DNA from: Amycolatopsis alkalitolerans
GTDB lineage: Bacteria > Actinomycetota > Actinomycetes > Mycobacteriales > Pseudonocardiaceae
Reading direction: 5' to 3'
Assembly (NCBI RefSeq): GCF_006152065.1
Contig: NZ_VDFW01000011.1
Coordinates: forward strand, 124,001 to 188,000
DNA: 64,000 nt
Below the pieces are notes generated by a model. The model ran no database searches. It saw only the letters and a program-made list of their open reading frames with translations, and was not told the DNA's origin. This document shows, piece after piece, positions 26,778-35,129 of the stretch. The number at the start of each line of letters is the position of its first letter. Position 1 is the first letter of the stretch. Both the position numbers and the translations under genes were made by a program.

Positions 26778-27959
26778 TCAGGCGGCCAGGGCGTCGCGGA
26801 GCTTGACCTTGGCGCCGGTGCGCAGCACCGCGTTGCGGTAGATGCGGCCGGCGAGCCAGATCAGCGCCGGGATCAGCACCACCACGAGCGCGACGGAAAC
26901 GCCCGCCTCCCACGCCGGTACCCCGCCCATCGCCAGGCGCATCGACATCAGCGTCGGCGCGAACACCGGGATCACCGAGAGGATCTCGACGAGCCCGCTG
27001 CCCGGGTTCGAGGGCAGGATCGAGATGCCGACGACGTACCCGGCGACGACGAACATCAGCGCCGGGGTCACCGCGCCGGCGACGTCCTCCTGCCGGGACA
27101 CCAGCGCGCCCAGGCCCGCGAACACGATCGAGTACATCAGGAAGCCCAGCAGGTACCACACGATGAGCCACACCACCGTGCCCGCGGCCGCCGACACCGA
27201 AATCGTCAGCACCCCGGTCGCGATCCCGGCGATCACGCCGGCGATCGCGATGGCCAGGATCTGCAGGAGCCCCACCGCGCCGATGCCGAGCACCTTGCCC
27301 GCCATCAGCTGCCACGGCCGGATCGTGGCGAGCAGCAACTCGACCACCCGGCTGGTCTTCTCCTCGACCACGCCCTGCGCCACCGACTGGCCGTTGATCA
27401 TCAGCGACAGGTAGATCAGCACCCCGGCGATGATGCCGAGCGCGAGTTGCTGGGAGTTGTACTGGCGCGGCTGCTCCAGCGGCTGCACGTCGACCGAAGC
27501 GCTCGCGACCGCGGCGTTGACACGCGCCGGGTCACCGCCGAGCGCGGTGATCTGCTGGTCGAGCGCGAGCCGGTTCGCGAGCACGTTGAGCGCGTTGCGC
27601 AGCCCGGAGTCCAGTTGCTTCTTCACCACGACCCGTACGTGCGTGCCGTCGCCGACGAGCAGCGCGTCGAGCGAGCCACTGCGCACCTCGTCCTGGCCCT
27701 GCGCTTCGGTGACCTGCCGCGTGGTCACGTTCTCGCCCACGGCTTTCGCGCTCACCTGCAGCGGCGCGGACAGGACGGCGTTCGGCGCGGTGAACCCCAC
27801 CGTCGTCTCGGAGACGCTGCCGCTGATCAGCTTCATGACCACGGCGAACGCGATGAGCACGATCATCATCACCAGCGTGCTGACGAGGTACGCTTTCGAC
27901 CGCAGCCGCGTGGTGATCTCGCGGCCGGCGACGAGGCTGATCGAGTTCCAGCTGTTCAT
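26778..27959 (-). CDS. ABC-2 type exporter permease
   Basis: A 393-residue membrane protein: one N-terminal helix (about 22-45), a large extracytoplasmic domain (about 46-170) and five or six helices in the C-terminal half (about 175-385). This is the NatB / ABC-2 layout. The start MNSWNSISLVAGREITTRLRSKAYL is the usual cytosolic lead-in. It is translated from an ATG overlapping the stop of its ATPase partner (ATGA), so they form one exporter. Similar pairs export sodium, lipids or antibiotics; the substrate here is unknown. Confidence 0.86.
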   Translation of the reverse strand: MNSWNSISLVAGREITTRLRSKAYLVSTLVMMIVLIAFAVVMKLISGSVSETTVGFTAPNAVLSAPLQVSAKAVGENVTTRQVTEAQGQDEVRSGSLDALLVGDGTHVRVVVKKQLDSGLRNALNVLANRLALDQQITALGGDPARVNAAVASASVDVQPLEQPRQYNSQQLALGIIAGVLIYLSLMINGQSVAQGVVEEKTSRVVELLLATIRPWQLMAGKVLGIGAVGLLQILAIAIAGVIAGIATGVLTISVSAAAGTVVWLIVWYLLGFLMYSIVFAGLGALVSRQEDVAGAVTPALMFVVAGYVVGISILPSNPGSGLVEILSVIPVFAPTLMSMRLAMGGVPAWEAGVSVALVVVLIPALIWLAGRIYRNAVLRTGAKVKLRDALAA

Positions 27960-28948
27960 CGGGTCACTCCTTCGGCGCTATGCGGGAGTTCCCGCACCCC
28001 ATCGGTCCTCCAGCGCGGGCGTTCCTCCGTCACACCCGCTTCGTGCGGGGCCTCGGTCACCACGCTGCGGAACAGTTCCGTCAGCGACGGCCGCCGCCGC
28101 GCGAACTCGTGCACCGGCCCGGTCGCGAGCGCGGCCTTGAGCACGGCCTGATCGTCGCCGCCTTCGGCCAGTTCGAGTTCGCTGCGGGTGCCCTGGCGGG
28201 TGAGCAGCTGCACACCGGGCAGCGACTCGGTCCAGCGCGGCGGCGCCAGCGGGGCGTCGACGACGAGCCGCTCCGCGCCGCCCGTGCGCAGTTCGTCCAC
28301 CGTGCCGCAGGCCACCATCTGTCCACTGCGGACGATGCCGACCCGGTCGCACAGCCGCTGCACGAGATCCAGCTGGTGGCTGGAGAACACGACGGGCACC
28401 CCCTGGCGGGCCTTGTCCCGCAGGACCTCGCTCATGATGTCCACCGCGACCGGGTCGAGCCCGGAGAACGGTTCGTCGAGCACGAGAATCCGCGGATCGT
28501 GCACGAGTGCGGCGGCGAGTTGCACGCGCTGCTGGTTGCCGAGGCTGAGCTTCTGGACCTCGTCGTCGCGGCGGCCGGCCACGCCCAGCCGCTCGGCCCA
28601 CTCGTCGGCGGCGCGGCGGGCCGCGGGCGCGCGCAGGCCGTGCAGCCGGGCGAGGTAGGTCAGCTGCTCGCCGACCTCCATCTTCGGGTACAGGCCGCGC
28701 TCCTCGGGCATGTAGCCGATGACCCGGCGGGTTTCCAGCGTGATCGGCTTACCGTCCCAGCGGACGCTGCCCCCGTCCGCGGCCAGCACCCCCAGCACGA
28801 TCCGCATGGTCGTGGTCTTCCCTGCCCCGTTGCTCCCGACGAACCCGAACAGCTCGCCCGCGCGCACGTCGAACGTCATCTCGCGCAGGGCGACGGTCCC
28901 CCCGTATCGCTTGGACAGCCGGTCGATCTCCAGACGACGGTCGCTCAT
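27956..28948 (-). CDS. ABC exporter ATP-binding protein
   Basis: A 330-residue ATPase. Walker A is GSNGAGKTT (about 37-45), the signature reads LSLGNQQRVQ rather than LSGGQ, and Walker B is ILVLDEPFSGLD, followed by the H-loop SSHQ. About 110 C-terminal residues follow the nucleotide domain, as in NatA-like proteins. I take the ATG at 28948; the much longer frame to 29527 is an artefact. It is divergent from the SPFH gene, sharing an 82-bp control region with a palindrome. Confidence 0.9.
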   Translation of the reverse strand: MSDRRLEIDRLSKRYGGTVALREMTFDVRAGELFGFVGSNGAGKTTTMRIVLGVLAADGGSVRWDGKPITLETRRVIGYMPEERGLYPKMEVGEQLTYLARLHGLRAPAARRAADEWAERLGVAGRRDDEVQKLSLGNQQRVQLAAALVHDPRILVLDEPFSGLDPVAVDIMSEVLRDKARQGVPVVFSSHQLDLVQRLCDRVGIVRSGQMVACGTVDELRTGGAERLVVDAPLAPPRWTESLPGVQLLTRQGTRSELELAEGGDDQAVLKAALATGPVHEFARRRPSLTELFRSVVTEAPHEAGVTEERPRWRTDGVRELPHSAEGVTR

Positions 28949-28974
28949 GGCTGCTCCCCTCAGTGACGGAAAAT

Positions 28975-28990
28975 GTGATATCACTATGCT
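28975..28990. promoter_or_regulatory. Palindrome GTGATATCAC and -10 box upstream of the SPFH gene
   Basis: GTGATATCAC (28975-28984) is a perfect 10-bp palindrome lying immediately before TATGCT (28985-28990), a TAnnnT -10 candidate for the plus-strand SPFH gene. It also sits 27 bases upstream of the divergent ABC operon, so one regulator could act on both. Confidence 0.45.
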
Positions 28991-29030
28991 AGTCCTCGGC
29001 GGAGGACGCAAGCCGAATCGAGGGGAAGAG

Positions 29031-29921
29031 ATGACCGAGACCGCTGTGGAGATGCCGGTGCCGCGGATCGAGGAGCGCCGGGCCGGGAGCGTGCCGGGGT
29101 TCCTGATGTTCGCGGTGGGCCTGGTGCTGCTCGCGGGTGGTGTCGCGCTGCTGGTGACCGGCAACGCGGGGCTGAAGGCGCTCGGGATCGTGCTCGCGCT
29201 CGCCGGGCTGGCGCTGCTGCGGGGGCTGACCCCGGTCGCGCCCGGTGAGGCGCGGGTCGTGCAGGTGCTGGGCCGGTACGCGGGGACCGTCCGCACCGAC
29301 GGCCTGCAGTGGGTGAACCCGATCGCCGCGCGGCGGCGCGTGTCCACCCGGATCCGCAACCACGAGACCGGCGTGGCGAAGGTGAACGACCTGGACGGCA
29401 ACCCGATCGAGATCGCGGCCGTCGTGGTGTGGCAGGTGCGCGACACCGCGCAGGCACTGTTCGAAGTGGACGATTTCGTGGAGTTCGTCGCGATCCAGAG
29501 CGAGACCGCGGTGCGGCATATCGCCAACGCCTACCCGTACGACACGACCGAACCGGGCGTGCTGTCCCTGCGGGACAACGCCGACGAGATCACCGAGAAG
29601 CTGCGCGGGGAGATCGGCGCGCGGGTCGCGTCGGCCGGGGTGAAGGTGATCGAGTCGAGGATCACGCACCTGGCCTACGCCCCGGAGATCGCCCAGGCGA
29701 TGCTGCGCCGCCAGCAGGCGGGCGCGATCGTCGCGGCGCGTGAGCGGATCGTCGAGGGGGCCGTTGGCATGGTCCAGACCGCGCTGGACCGGCTCGCGTC
29801 GCAGGATGTGGTGGACCTGGACGAGGAACGGAAGGCCGCCATGGTCAGCAACCTGATGGTGGTGCTGGTCGGTGACCGGGACACGCAGCCGGTGGTGAAC
29901 GCCGGGACCCTGTACTCGTAA
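29031..29921 (+). CDS. SPFH (stomatin/prohibitin/flotillin) domain membrane protein
   Basis: A 296-residue protein with two adjacent hydrophobic segments (about 24-45 and 48-64) and then an SPFH domain (TPVAPGEARVVQVLGRYAGTVRTDGLQW onward, about 70-230). An alanine/glutamate-rich helix (RRQQAGAIVAARERIVEGAV) follows. Such proteins oligomerise into membrane microdomain scaffolds and often modulate proteases or channels. GGGGAAGAG precedes the ATG. A ribbon-helix-helix gene starts two bases after its stop, and a GPP34 gene overlaps that one, so the three are one operon. Confidence 0.87.
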   Translation: MTETAVEMPVPRIEERRAGSVPGFLMFAVGLVLLAGGVALLVTGNAGLKALGIVLALAGLALLRGLTPVAPGEARVVQVLGRYAGTVRTDGLQWVNPIAARRRVSTRIRNHETGVAKVNDLDGNPIEIAAVVVWQVRDTAQALFEVDDFVEFVAIQSETAVRHIANAYPYDTTEPGVLSLRDNADEITEKLRGEIGARVASAGVKVIESRITHLAYAPEIAQAMLRRQQAGAIVAARERIVEGAVGMVQTALDRLASQDVVDLDEERKAAMVSNLMVVLVGDRDTQPVVNAGTLYS

Positions 29922-29923
29922 CC

Positions 29924-30148
29924 GTGGCCGAACGGAAGAAGCTGCTGCTGCGGCTCGACCCGGCCGTGCACGACGCGCTCGCGCGCTGGGCGGCCGACGA
30001 GCTGCGCAGCACCAATGCGCAGATAGAGTTCCTGCTGCGCAAGGCTTTGTCCGACGCCGGGCGGTTACCGCGCGACGTCGGGAGGATGCGGCCGCGGGGA
30101 CGGCCGCGCAAGAACACCGAAGAGGGGGAAGCCGATGAATCCGCCTGA
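29924..30148 (+). CDS. Arc-like ribbon-helix-helix protein
   Basis: A 74-residue basic protein. KLLLRLDPAVHDALARWAADELRSTNAQIEFLLRKAL (about 6-42) matches an Arc/MetJ-type ribbon-helix-helix: a short strand followed by two helices, with Asn-Ala-Gln-Ile as in Arc. The tail is rich in Arg, Lys and Glu. It starts two bases after the SPFH stop and its end overlaps the GPP34 gene by 14 bases. It may be an autoregulator of this trio; there is no toxin-like partner. Confidence 0.72.
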   Translation: MAERKKLLLRLDPAVHDALARWAADELRSTNAQIEFLLRKALSDAGRLPRDVGRMRPRGRPRKNTEEGEADESA

Positions 30149-30773
30149 ATCCTTGGCGGCGAAGATGTTCCTGCTGGCCTTCGATCCGCGCAAGCAGCGC
30201 CTGACCGCTCGTGACGATCTCGGCTACCTGCTACGCGCGGCCGCGCTCGCCGAACTGGTCCTCAATGGACGGTTGCGCGACGAGGACGGCAAGGCGGTCG
30301 CGGCGGGACCGGCGCTGGCCGGCGATCCGGTGCTGGACGAACAGTGGTCGCGGATCGAAGCGGCCGGCCCGCGGTCGTGGCGCCGCTGGGTGGGTCACGA
30401 CCGCCGCCAGATCTTCGCGGCGGTGCGGGATCAGCTCGCGGAGGCCCATGTGATCAAGACGGAACAGGTGAGGATCCTCGGCCTGTTCCCGTACACCAGG
30501 GTCACTTTGCGTGACACGCGCGCCGCGCGCCGCGTCGCGGAGCAGGTCTCGCGTGCCGTTCGCGGCGGGCAGGCGGCCGGGCGGGTGGACCGGGACGCGG
30601 GGGTGCTGGCCGCGCTCGCGGCCGCGGGGCAGTTGCGGGTGGTGCTCGGCGGCCGCGAGCGGCGGCAGTTCAAGACCCGGCTCGACCGGTTGGGGGAGCC
30701 GGTCGAGCCGGTGGCGAAGGCACTGCGCCGGGCGATCACCTCGAAGCGTGCCGCCGCCGCGTCAGGAGGCTGA
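30135..30773 (+). CDS. GPP34 (GOLPH3/VPS74-like) family protein
   Basis: A 212-residue protein of the GPP34 family: AAKMFLLAFDPRKQRLTARDDLGYLLRAAALAELVLNGRL is the conserved N-terminal helix bundle. Eukaryotic relatives bind phosphatidylinositol-4-phosphate at the Golgi. Bacterial members are common in actinobacteria but mostly uncharacterised, and I infer a peripheral membrane or lipid-binding role. It overlaps the upstream ribbon-helix-helix gene, and its 3' end overlaps the convergent exonuclease gene by 12 bases. Confidence 0.83.
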   Translation: MNPPESLAAKMFLLAFDPRKQRLTARDDLGYLLRAAALAELVLNGRLRDEDGKAVAAGPALAGDPVLDEQWSRIEAAGPRSWRRWVGHDRRQIFAAVRDQLAEAHVIKTEQVRILGLFPYTRVTLRDTRAARRVAEQVSRAVRGGQAAGRVDRDAGVLAALAAAGQLRVVLGGRERRQFKTRLDRLGEPVEPVAKALRRAITSKRAAAASGG

Positions 30774-31694
30774 TTCGAGGGCGGCCAGCAGCCGCTTCAC
30801 CGAGCCGCCGAGGTTCCAGCGTTCGGCGAGTTCGGCCACCCGGTCCGGGTCCTTCGGCGCGGACGGCACGGCGTCCGGGCCGGAGAGGGAGACCGGCGCA
30901 TCCACGGCCACCCGCACCACGGTCGGGGCCACGCTCAGGTAGTCCTCGGCGGCGGTGATCTTGAGCCGCATCTTGAGCGGCAGCTCCTTGCTGCCCGACT
31001 TCGCCGCGTCCAGCAGCGCTTCGACCGAGCCGAACTGGGTGATCAGCTTCGCCGCGGTCTTCTCGCCGATACCCGCGACCCCGGGCAGCCCGTCGGACGG
31101 GTCGCCGCGCAGGGCGGCCATCGCGGCGTAACCGGGGCCCGCGCCGGCCACCGGCACCCCGTAGCGTTCCGCGACCTCCGCCGGGCCGAGCACCTCCGCC
31201 TTCGCCCAGCCCTTGCCGACGTAGATCACCGACGCGGGTGACGGCTCGGTGCGGACGAGCTGGAACAGGTCGCGGTCCCCGGTGATCACCTCGACCGGGT
31301 CCGACTTCTCGCGTGCGGTGAGCGCGCCGATGACGTCGTCGGCTTCGTAGCCCTCGGCCTCCGCCGTGGCCAGGCCGACCGCGTCGAGCAGCTCCAGGAT
31401 GACCGGCACCTGCGGGGTCAGCGTGTCGGGCACCTCCTCGACATTGGCCTCGGCATCGGCTACCCGGTGCGCCTTGTAGCTCGGCAGCAGATCGACGCGG
31501 AATCGCGGGCGCCAGTCGGCGTCCAGGCACGCGACGAGCCGGGTCGGCCGGCGGTCGGTGAGGATGCGCGCGACGGTGTCGGCGAACCCGCGCACGGCGT
31601 TGACCGGGGTGCCGTCGGGCGCAGTCATCGAGTCCGGCAGCGCATAGAACGAGCGGAAGTACAGGCTCGCGGAGTCCAGCAGGGCTAACGTCAC
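30762..31694 (-). CDS. 5'-3' exonuclease (FEN-like)
   Basis: A 310-residue nuclease similar to the polymerase I 5'-nuclease domain. LLDSASLYFRSFYALPDSM opens the fold. CLDADWRPRFRVDLLPSYKAHR and EAEGYEADDVIGAL, ITGDRDLFQLV and GDPSDGLPGVAGIGEKTAAKLI supply the metal-binding acidic residues and the helix-hairpin-helix DNA clamp. I place the start at GTG 31694; the ATG at 31730 is possible but adds 12 unusual residues and overlaps the divergent gene's start. Equivalent to Rv2090, which also follows the helY region. It likely acts in replication or repair. Confidence 0.88.
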   Translation of the reverse strand: MTLALLDSASLYFRSFYALPDSMTAPDGTPVNAVRGFADTVARILTDRRPTRLVACLDADWRPRFRVDLLPSYKAHRVADAEANVEEVPDTLTPQVPVILELLDAVGLATAEAEGYEADDVIGALTAREKSDPVEVITGDRDLFQLVRTEPSPASVIYVGKGWAKAEVLGPAEVAERYGVPVAGAGPGYAAMAALRGDPSDGLPGVAGIGEKTAAKLITQFGSVEALLDAAKSGSKELPLKMRLKITAAEDYLSVAPTVVRVAVDAPVSLSGPDAVPSAPKDPDRVAELAERWNLGGSVKRLLAALESAS

Positions 31695-31728
31695 GGGCAC
31701 AGCCTGCCAGAACGGGAGAGGGGACGGC

Positions 31729-32361
31729 ATGGAGAATCGCCTGTTCGCCTGGTGGTTCGCCCGCTACGGCGGCCGCAACGAGGCCCGCGGCAACGCCCGG
31801 CTGCGCGCGGAGCTGCTGGCCGGGGTGTCCGGGCGGGTGCTCGAGGTCGGGGTCGGCACCGGGCTGAACCTGCCGCACTACCCGGCCGGGGTCGAGCAGC
31901 TCACCGCCGCCGAGCCGGAACCCACCATGCGCGAGAAGGCGGCCGGGGCGGCGGCCAGGGCGCCCGTGCCGGTCCGGCTCGTGGACGCCTTCGCCGACGC
32001 GCTGCCCGTCGAGGACTCCTCCCAGGATGCCGTCGTCGTGTCCGGCCTGCTGTGCTCGGTGCCCGATCCGGTGGCCGCGCTGGTCGAGTTCCGGCGTGTC
32101 CTCAGACCTGGCGGCGAGCTGCGGTTCTACGAGCATGTGCGGGCGCGGCAGCCGGTGCGGGCCCGGTTCCAGGACCTCTCGGATCACGTCTGGCCCCGGC
32201 TGATGGGCGGGTGCCATCCCAACCGCCGGACGCTGGAGACGATCCGCGCGACCGGGTTCGAGATCGAGCACGTGCGCGATCTGATCTTCCCGCCGGGCGC
32301 GAAGGTGTCCGTCGTCGCGCCGCGGATTCACGGGCTCGCCCGGAAGCCCAGTGCAATGTGA
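31729..32361 (+). CDS. Class I SAM-dependent methyltransferase
   Basis: A 210-residue methyltransferase. Motif I is VLEVGVGTGLNLPHY (about 38-52), followed by AAEPEPTM, DAFADALPVEDSSQDAVV and the FRRVLRPGGELRFYEHV strand, as in UbiE/Methyltransf_11-type enzymes and the small thiol methyltransferase-like group. Substrate unknown. The ATG has GGGAGAGGGG upstream. It is divergent from the exonuclease gene, with overlapping possible starts, and ends 12 bases before the hydroxyproline-type operon. Confidence 0.82.
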   Translation: MENRLFAWWFARYGGRNEARGNARLRAELLAGVSGRVLEVGVGTGLNLPHYPAGVEQLTAAEPEPTMREKAAGAAARAPVPVRLVDAFADALPVEDSSQDAVVVSGLLCSVPDPVAALVEFRRVLRPGGELRFYEHVRARQPVRARFQDLSDHVWPRLMGGCHPNRRTLETIRATGFEIEHVRDLIFPPGAKVSVVAPRIHGLARKPSAM

Positions 32362-32367
32362 CATACT
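32356..32367 (+). promoter_or_regulatory. Promoter/operator candidate of the hydroxyproline-type operon
   Basis: CATACT (32362-32367) lies six bases before the GTG at 32374, matching the leaderless spacing used elsewhere in the window, though its first base departs from TAnnnT. It is overlapped by the 9-bp palindrome ATGTGACAT (32356-32364), a shape expected of GntR/FadR-type operators; a GntR gene ends this operon. Confidence 0.4.
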
Positions 32368-32373
32368 ACTGCC

Positions 32374-33513
32374 GTGGATGTCGTGGTCGTGGGCGCGGGA
32401 ATGGTCGGCGCGGCGTGCGCCTACTTCTGCGCGGAGGCCGGGCTGGATGTCGCGGTGGTGGACCGTGGCGCCATCGCGGGCCGCACCACCAGCGGCGGTG
32501 AGGGCAACATCCTCGTCTCCGACAAGGAGCCCGGCGCCGAACTGGACCTGGCGCTGTACTCGGTGCGGCGGTGGGCGGAGCTGGGCGAACGGTTCGGCCC
32601 GGGCGGGTTCGAACTGGAGCACAAGGGCGGCGTCGTGGTGGCGCGGGCACCGGAGGCCGCGGCCGGGCTGGCGAAGCTCGCCGCCGAGCAGCGGGACAGC
32701 GGTGTCGACGCGATCGACGTGTCCCCCGCCGAACTGGCCGGGCTGGAGCCGAACCTCACGCGCGAGGTCTGCGGCGGCGCGTACTACCCGCAGGACATGC
32801 AGGTCCAGCCGATGCTCGCGGCGGCTGAACTGCTGCGCCAGGCCCGGCGCCGGGGTGCGACCGTCCACACGGGAACGGAAGTACTGGCCTTCCGGCACTC
32901 AGGCGGGCGTGTCGCCGGGGTCGAGACGAGCGCGGGGCCGCTGACGGCGCAGTGGGTGGTCAACGCCGGCGGTACCTGGGGCGGCGAGATCGCCGCGCTC
33001 GCCGGTGCGCCCGTGCCGGTGCTGCCGCGCCGCGGATTCGTGCTGGTCACCGAACCGCTGCCGGTCGTCGTGCGGCACAAGGTATACACGGCGGACTACG
33101 TGGCGAACGTGGCCAGCGGTGACGAAGGGCTCGAGACCTCGGTGGTCGTCGAGGGCACGCGGGCGGGCACCGTGCTGGTCGGCGCGAGCCGCGAGCGCGT
33201 CGGGTTCGACCGGACCTTCTCGCTGCCGGTGGTCCGGAAGCTCGCCGCGCAGGCGATCGGCCTCTTCCCGTTCCTGGCCGAAGTCGCGCTGCTGCGCGCC
33301 TACCTCGGATTCCGCCCCTACTGCGCCGACCATCTGCCGGTGCTCGGGGAGGACCCGCGCGTGCCCGGGCTCGTGCACGCGTGCGGGCACGAGGGCGCGG
33401 GGATCGGGCTGTCCGCCGGGACCGGGCGCCTCGTCGCGCAGGTCGTGTCGGGCGCGCGGCCGGATCTCGACCTGAGCCCGTTCCGGCCGGACCGGTTCGA
33501 GGAGGTCGCGTGA
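32374..33513 (+). CDS. FAD-dependent oxidoreductase, probable D-hydroxyproline dehydrogenase beta-type subunit
   Basis: A 379-residue DadA/SoxB-like flavoprotein. It starts with the dinucleotide motif VVVGAGMVGAACAYFCAEAG and ends with GLVHACGHEGAGIGLSAGTG, the FAD-binding C-terminal motif. It resembles the subunit that oxidises the amino acid ring in heteromeric D-hydroxyproline or D-proline dehydrogenases, with electrons passed to the two downstream partners. The next gene ([2Fe-2S] protein) starts inside its stop codon region (GTGA), so the subunits are translated together. Substrate assignment rests on the neighbouring epimerase and deaminase genes. Confidence 0.78.
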   Translation: MDVVVVGAGMVGAACAYFCAEAGLDVAVVDRGAIAGRTTSGGEGNILVSDKEPGAELDLALYSVRRWAELGERFGPGGFELEHKGGVVVARAPEAAAGLAKLAAEQRDSGVDAIDVSPAELAGLEPNLTREVCGGAYYPQDMQVQPMLAAAELLRQARRRGATVHTGTEVLAFRHSGGRVAGVETSAGPLTAQWVVNAGGTWGGEIAALAGAPVPVLPRRGFVLVTEPLPVVVRHKVYTADYVANVASGDEGLETSVVVEGTRAGTVLVGASRERVGFDRTFSLPVVRKLAAQAIGLFPFLAEVALLRAYLGFRPYCADHLPVLGEDPRVPGLVHACGHEGAGIGLSAGTGRLVAQVVSGARPDLDLSPFRPDRFEEVA

Positions 33514-33776
33514 CGTTTTCCTTCGACGGCAAGGAGATCGAGGCCGAACCGGGGCAGAGCATCGGGGCCGCGCTGATCGCCGCCGGGTACCGGTCCTGGC
33601 GCACCACCCGGCACGAAGGCGCGCTGCGCGGGGTGTTCTGCGGGATCGGCGTGTGTTTCGACTGCCTCGTCGTGGTCAACGGGAGGCCGAATCAGCGGGC
33701 CTGCCTGACCGACGCGCGGGCGGGGGACCGGATCGAGCCGCAGGAAGGAGCCGGGCATGGCGAGTTCGCCTGCTGA
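33510..33776 (+). CDS. (2Fe-2S)-binding protein, probable dehydrogenase gamma-type subunit
   Basis: An 88-residue ferredoxin-like protein. Cys44, Cys49, Cys52 and Cys65 form a C-x4-C-x2-C-x12-C cluster site of the plant-ferredoxin type. Such small subunits occur between the two flavoproteins of HcnABC-like and D-hydroxyproline dehydrogenase complexes. Its GTG overlaps the previous stop by four bases and its end overlaps the next gene by 20 bases, showing tight translational coupling. Confidence 0.82.
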   Translation: MTFSFDGKEIEAEPGQSIGAALIAAGYRSWRTTRHEGALRGVFCGIGVCFDCLVVVNGRPNQRACLTDARAGDRIEPQEGAGHGEFAC

Positions 33777-35118
33777 CATCGCGGTGATCGGCGCGGGCCC
33801 GGCCGGGCTCGCCGCCGCGGTCGCCGCCTCCCGCGCCGGTGCGAAGGTCGCGCTGATCGACGGCAACGCCCGGGTGGGCGGGCAGTACTGGCGGCATCGC
33901 GAAGGCGACACCGGGCGCGGGCATCACCACTGGTCCGTCCTCACGCGACTCCGCGCGGGCGCGCCGGAATTCCTTGGTGGACACCAGGTCTGGCATGTCG
34001 AACGCACCGGTGACGGGTTCACCGTGCACACCTGTGGCGGTGAGATCGCGTGCCGGACGCTGATCATCGCCACGGGGGCCTACGACCGGCAGCTCCCGTT
34101 CCCCGGCTGGACGTTGCCGGGGGTCTTCACGGCGGGCGGGGCGCAGGCCCTGCTCAAGGGGCACGGGGTGACCGCCGGGCGGCGGATCGTGGTCGCCGGG
34201 ACGGGTCCGTTCCTGCTGCCGGTCGCCGCCGGGCTCGCCGAGGCGGGCGCGCGCGTCGTCGGCGTGTTCGAGGCGGGCGCTCCCACCGGTTTCGCCCGGC
34301 ATCCCGGCGCGCTGGCGGCCAATCCGGGGAAGCTCGCGGAGGGCGCCGGGTACCTGCGAACCCTGGCGCGCCACCGGATCCCGTACCGGACCCGGACGAC
34401 GGTGACCGCCGCGCACGGCACGGAAAGCGTTTCCTCGGCGACCGTCGCCGTCCTCGACGAGGGCTGGCGAGTGGTGCGTGAACGCGAGGTGGACTGTGAC
34501 GCGATCGCGGTCGGCTACGGGTTCACGCCGCAGCTGGAAATCCCGCTGCAACTGGGGTGCTCGACGCGTGCCGACCGCGACGGCAGCCTTGTCGCGTGCG
34601 CGGACGAACAGCAGCGGGCGAGCGTGCCCGGCGTATACCTGGCGGGGGAGGTGTGCGGGGTCGGCGGCGCGCCACTGTCCCTTGTGGAGGGTGAGCTGGC
34701 GGGGCTACACGCGGCCTTGACGACCATCGGGGCGGAGCCGGACGGTGCACGTGTCGGCCGGTTGCTGCGGCGGCGCCGAGCGAACCGGGCGTTCGCGGCC
34801 GCGCTGCACGAGGTGCATCCGGTACGGCGTGGCTGGCTGGACTGGCTCGACGGCCGGACGCAGCTGTGCCGGTGCGAAGAGGTGACCGTGGACCGCGTCC
34901 GCGAGTCCATTGTAGAGCTCGGCGCGACGGATGCCCGTTCGGTGAAACTCATGGCGAGGCCGGGAATGGGGCTGTGTCAGGGACGGGTGTGCGGGTACGC
35001 GACCTCGTGCTTCGTCGCCGACGCGTGCGGCAGGCAGCCGGCGGAACAGGATCTGCTCGCCGTCGCCACACGGCCCATCGCGCAGCCCATCACGCTGGGC
35101 GCACTGGCCCACGACTGA
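33757..35118 (+). CDS. NAD(P)/FAD-dependent oxidoreductase with C-terminal BFD-type [2Fe-2S] domain, probable dehydrogenase alpha-type subunit
   Basis: A 453-residue flavoprotein. Residues 7-30 (VIGAGPAGLAAAVAASRAG) bind FAD, IIATGAYDR is the second FAD motif, and RIVVAGTGPFLLPVAAGLAEAG is a second dinucleotide fold. The C-terminal 90 residues contain LCRCEEVTVDRV and GMGLCQGRVCG, the four cysteines of a BFD-like [2Fe-2S] domain. This architecture is that of the alpha subunit of D-hydroxyproline dehydrogenase (HcnB-like). With the two preceding genes it completes a three-subunit enzyme. Confidence 0.82.
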   Translation: MASSPADIAVIGAGPAGLAAAVAASRAGAKVALIDGNARVGGQYWRHREGDTGRGHHHWSVLTRLRAGAPEFLGGHQVWHVERTGDGFTVHTCGGEIACRTLIIATGAYDRQLPFPGWTLPGVFTAGGAQALLKGHGVTAGRRIVVAGTGPFLLPVAAGLAEAGARVVGVFEAGAPTGFARHPGALAANPGKLAEGAGYLRTLARHRIPYRTRTTVTAAHGTESVSSATVAVLDEGWRVVREREVDCDAIAVGYGFTPQLEIPLQLGCSTRADRDGSLVACADEQQRASVPGVYLAGEVCGVGGAPLSLVEGELAGLHAALTTIGAEPDGARVGRLLRRRRANRAFAAALHEVHPVRRGWLDWLDGRTQLCRCEEVTVDRVRESIVELGATDARSVKLMARPGMGLCQGRVCGYATSCFVADACGRQPAEQDLLAVATRPIAQPITLGALAHD

Positions 35119-35129
35119 AAGGAATGCTC

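Noticed and set aside
29924-30773. Ribbon-helix-helix gene plus overlapping gene as a toxin-antitoxin pair
   Set aside because: The overlapping partner is a GPP34 family protein of 212 residues, not a known toxin, and the SPFH gene is part of the same operon.
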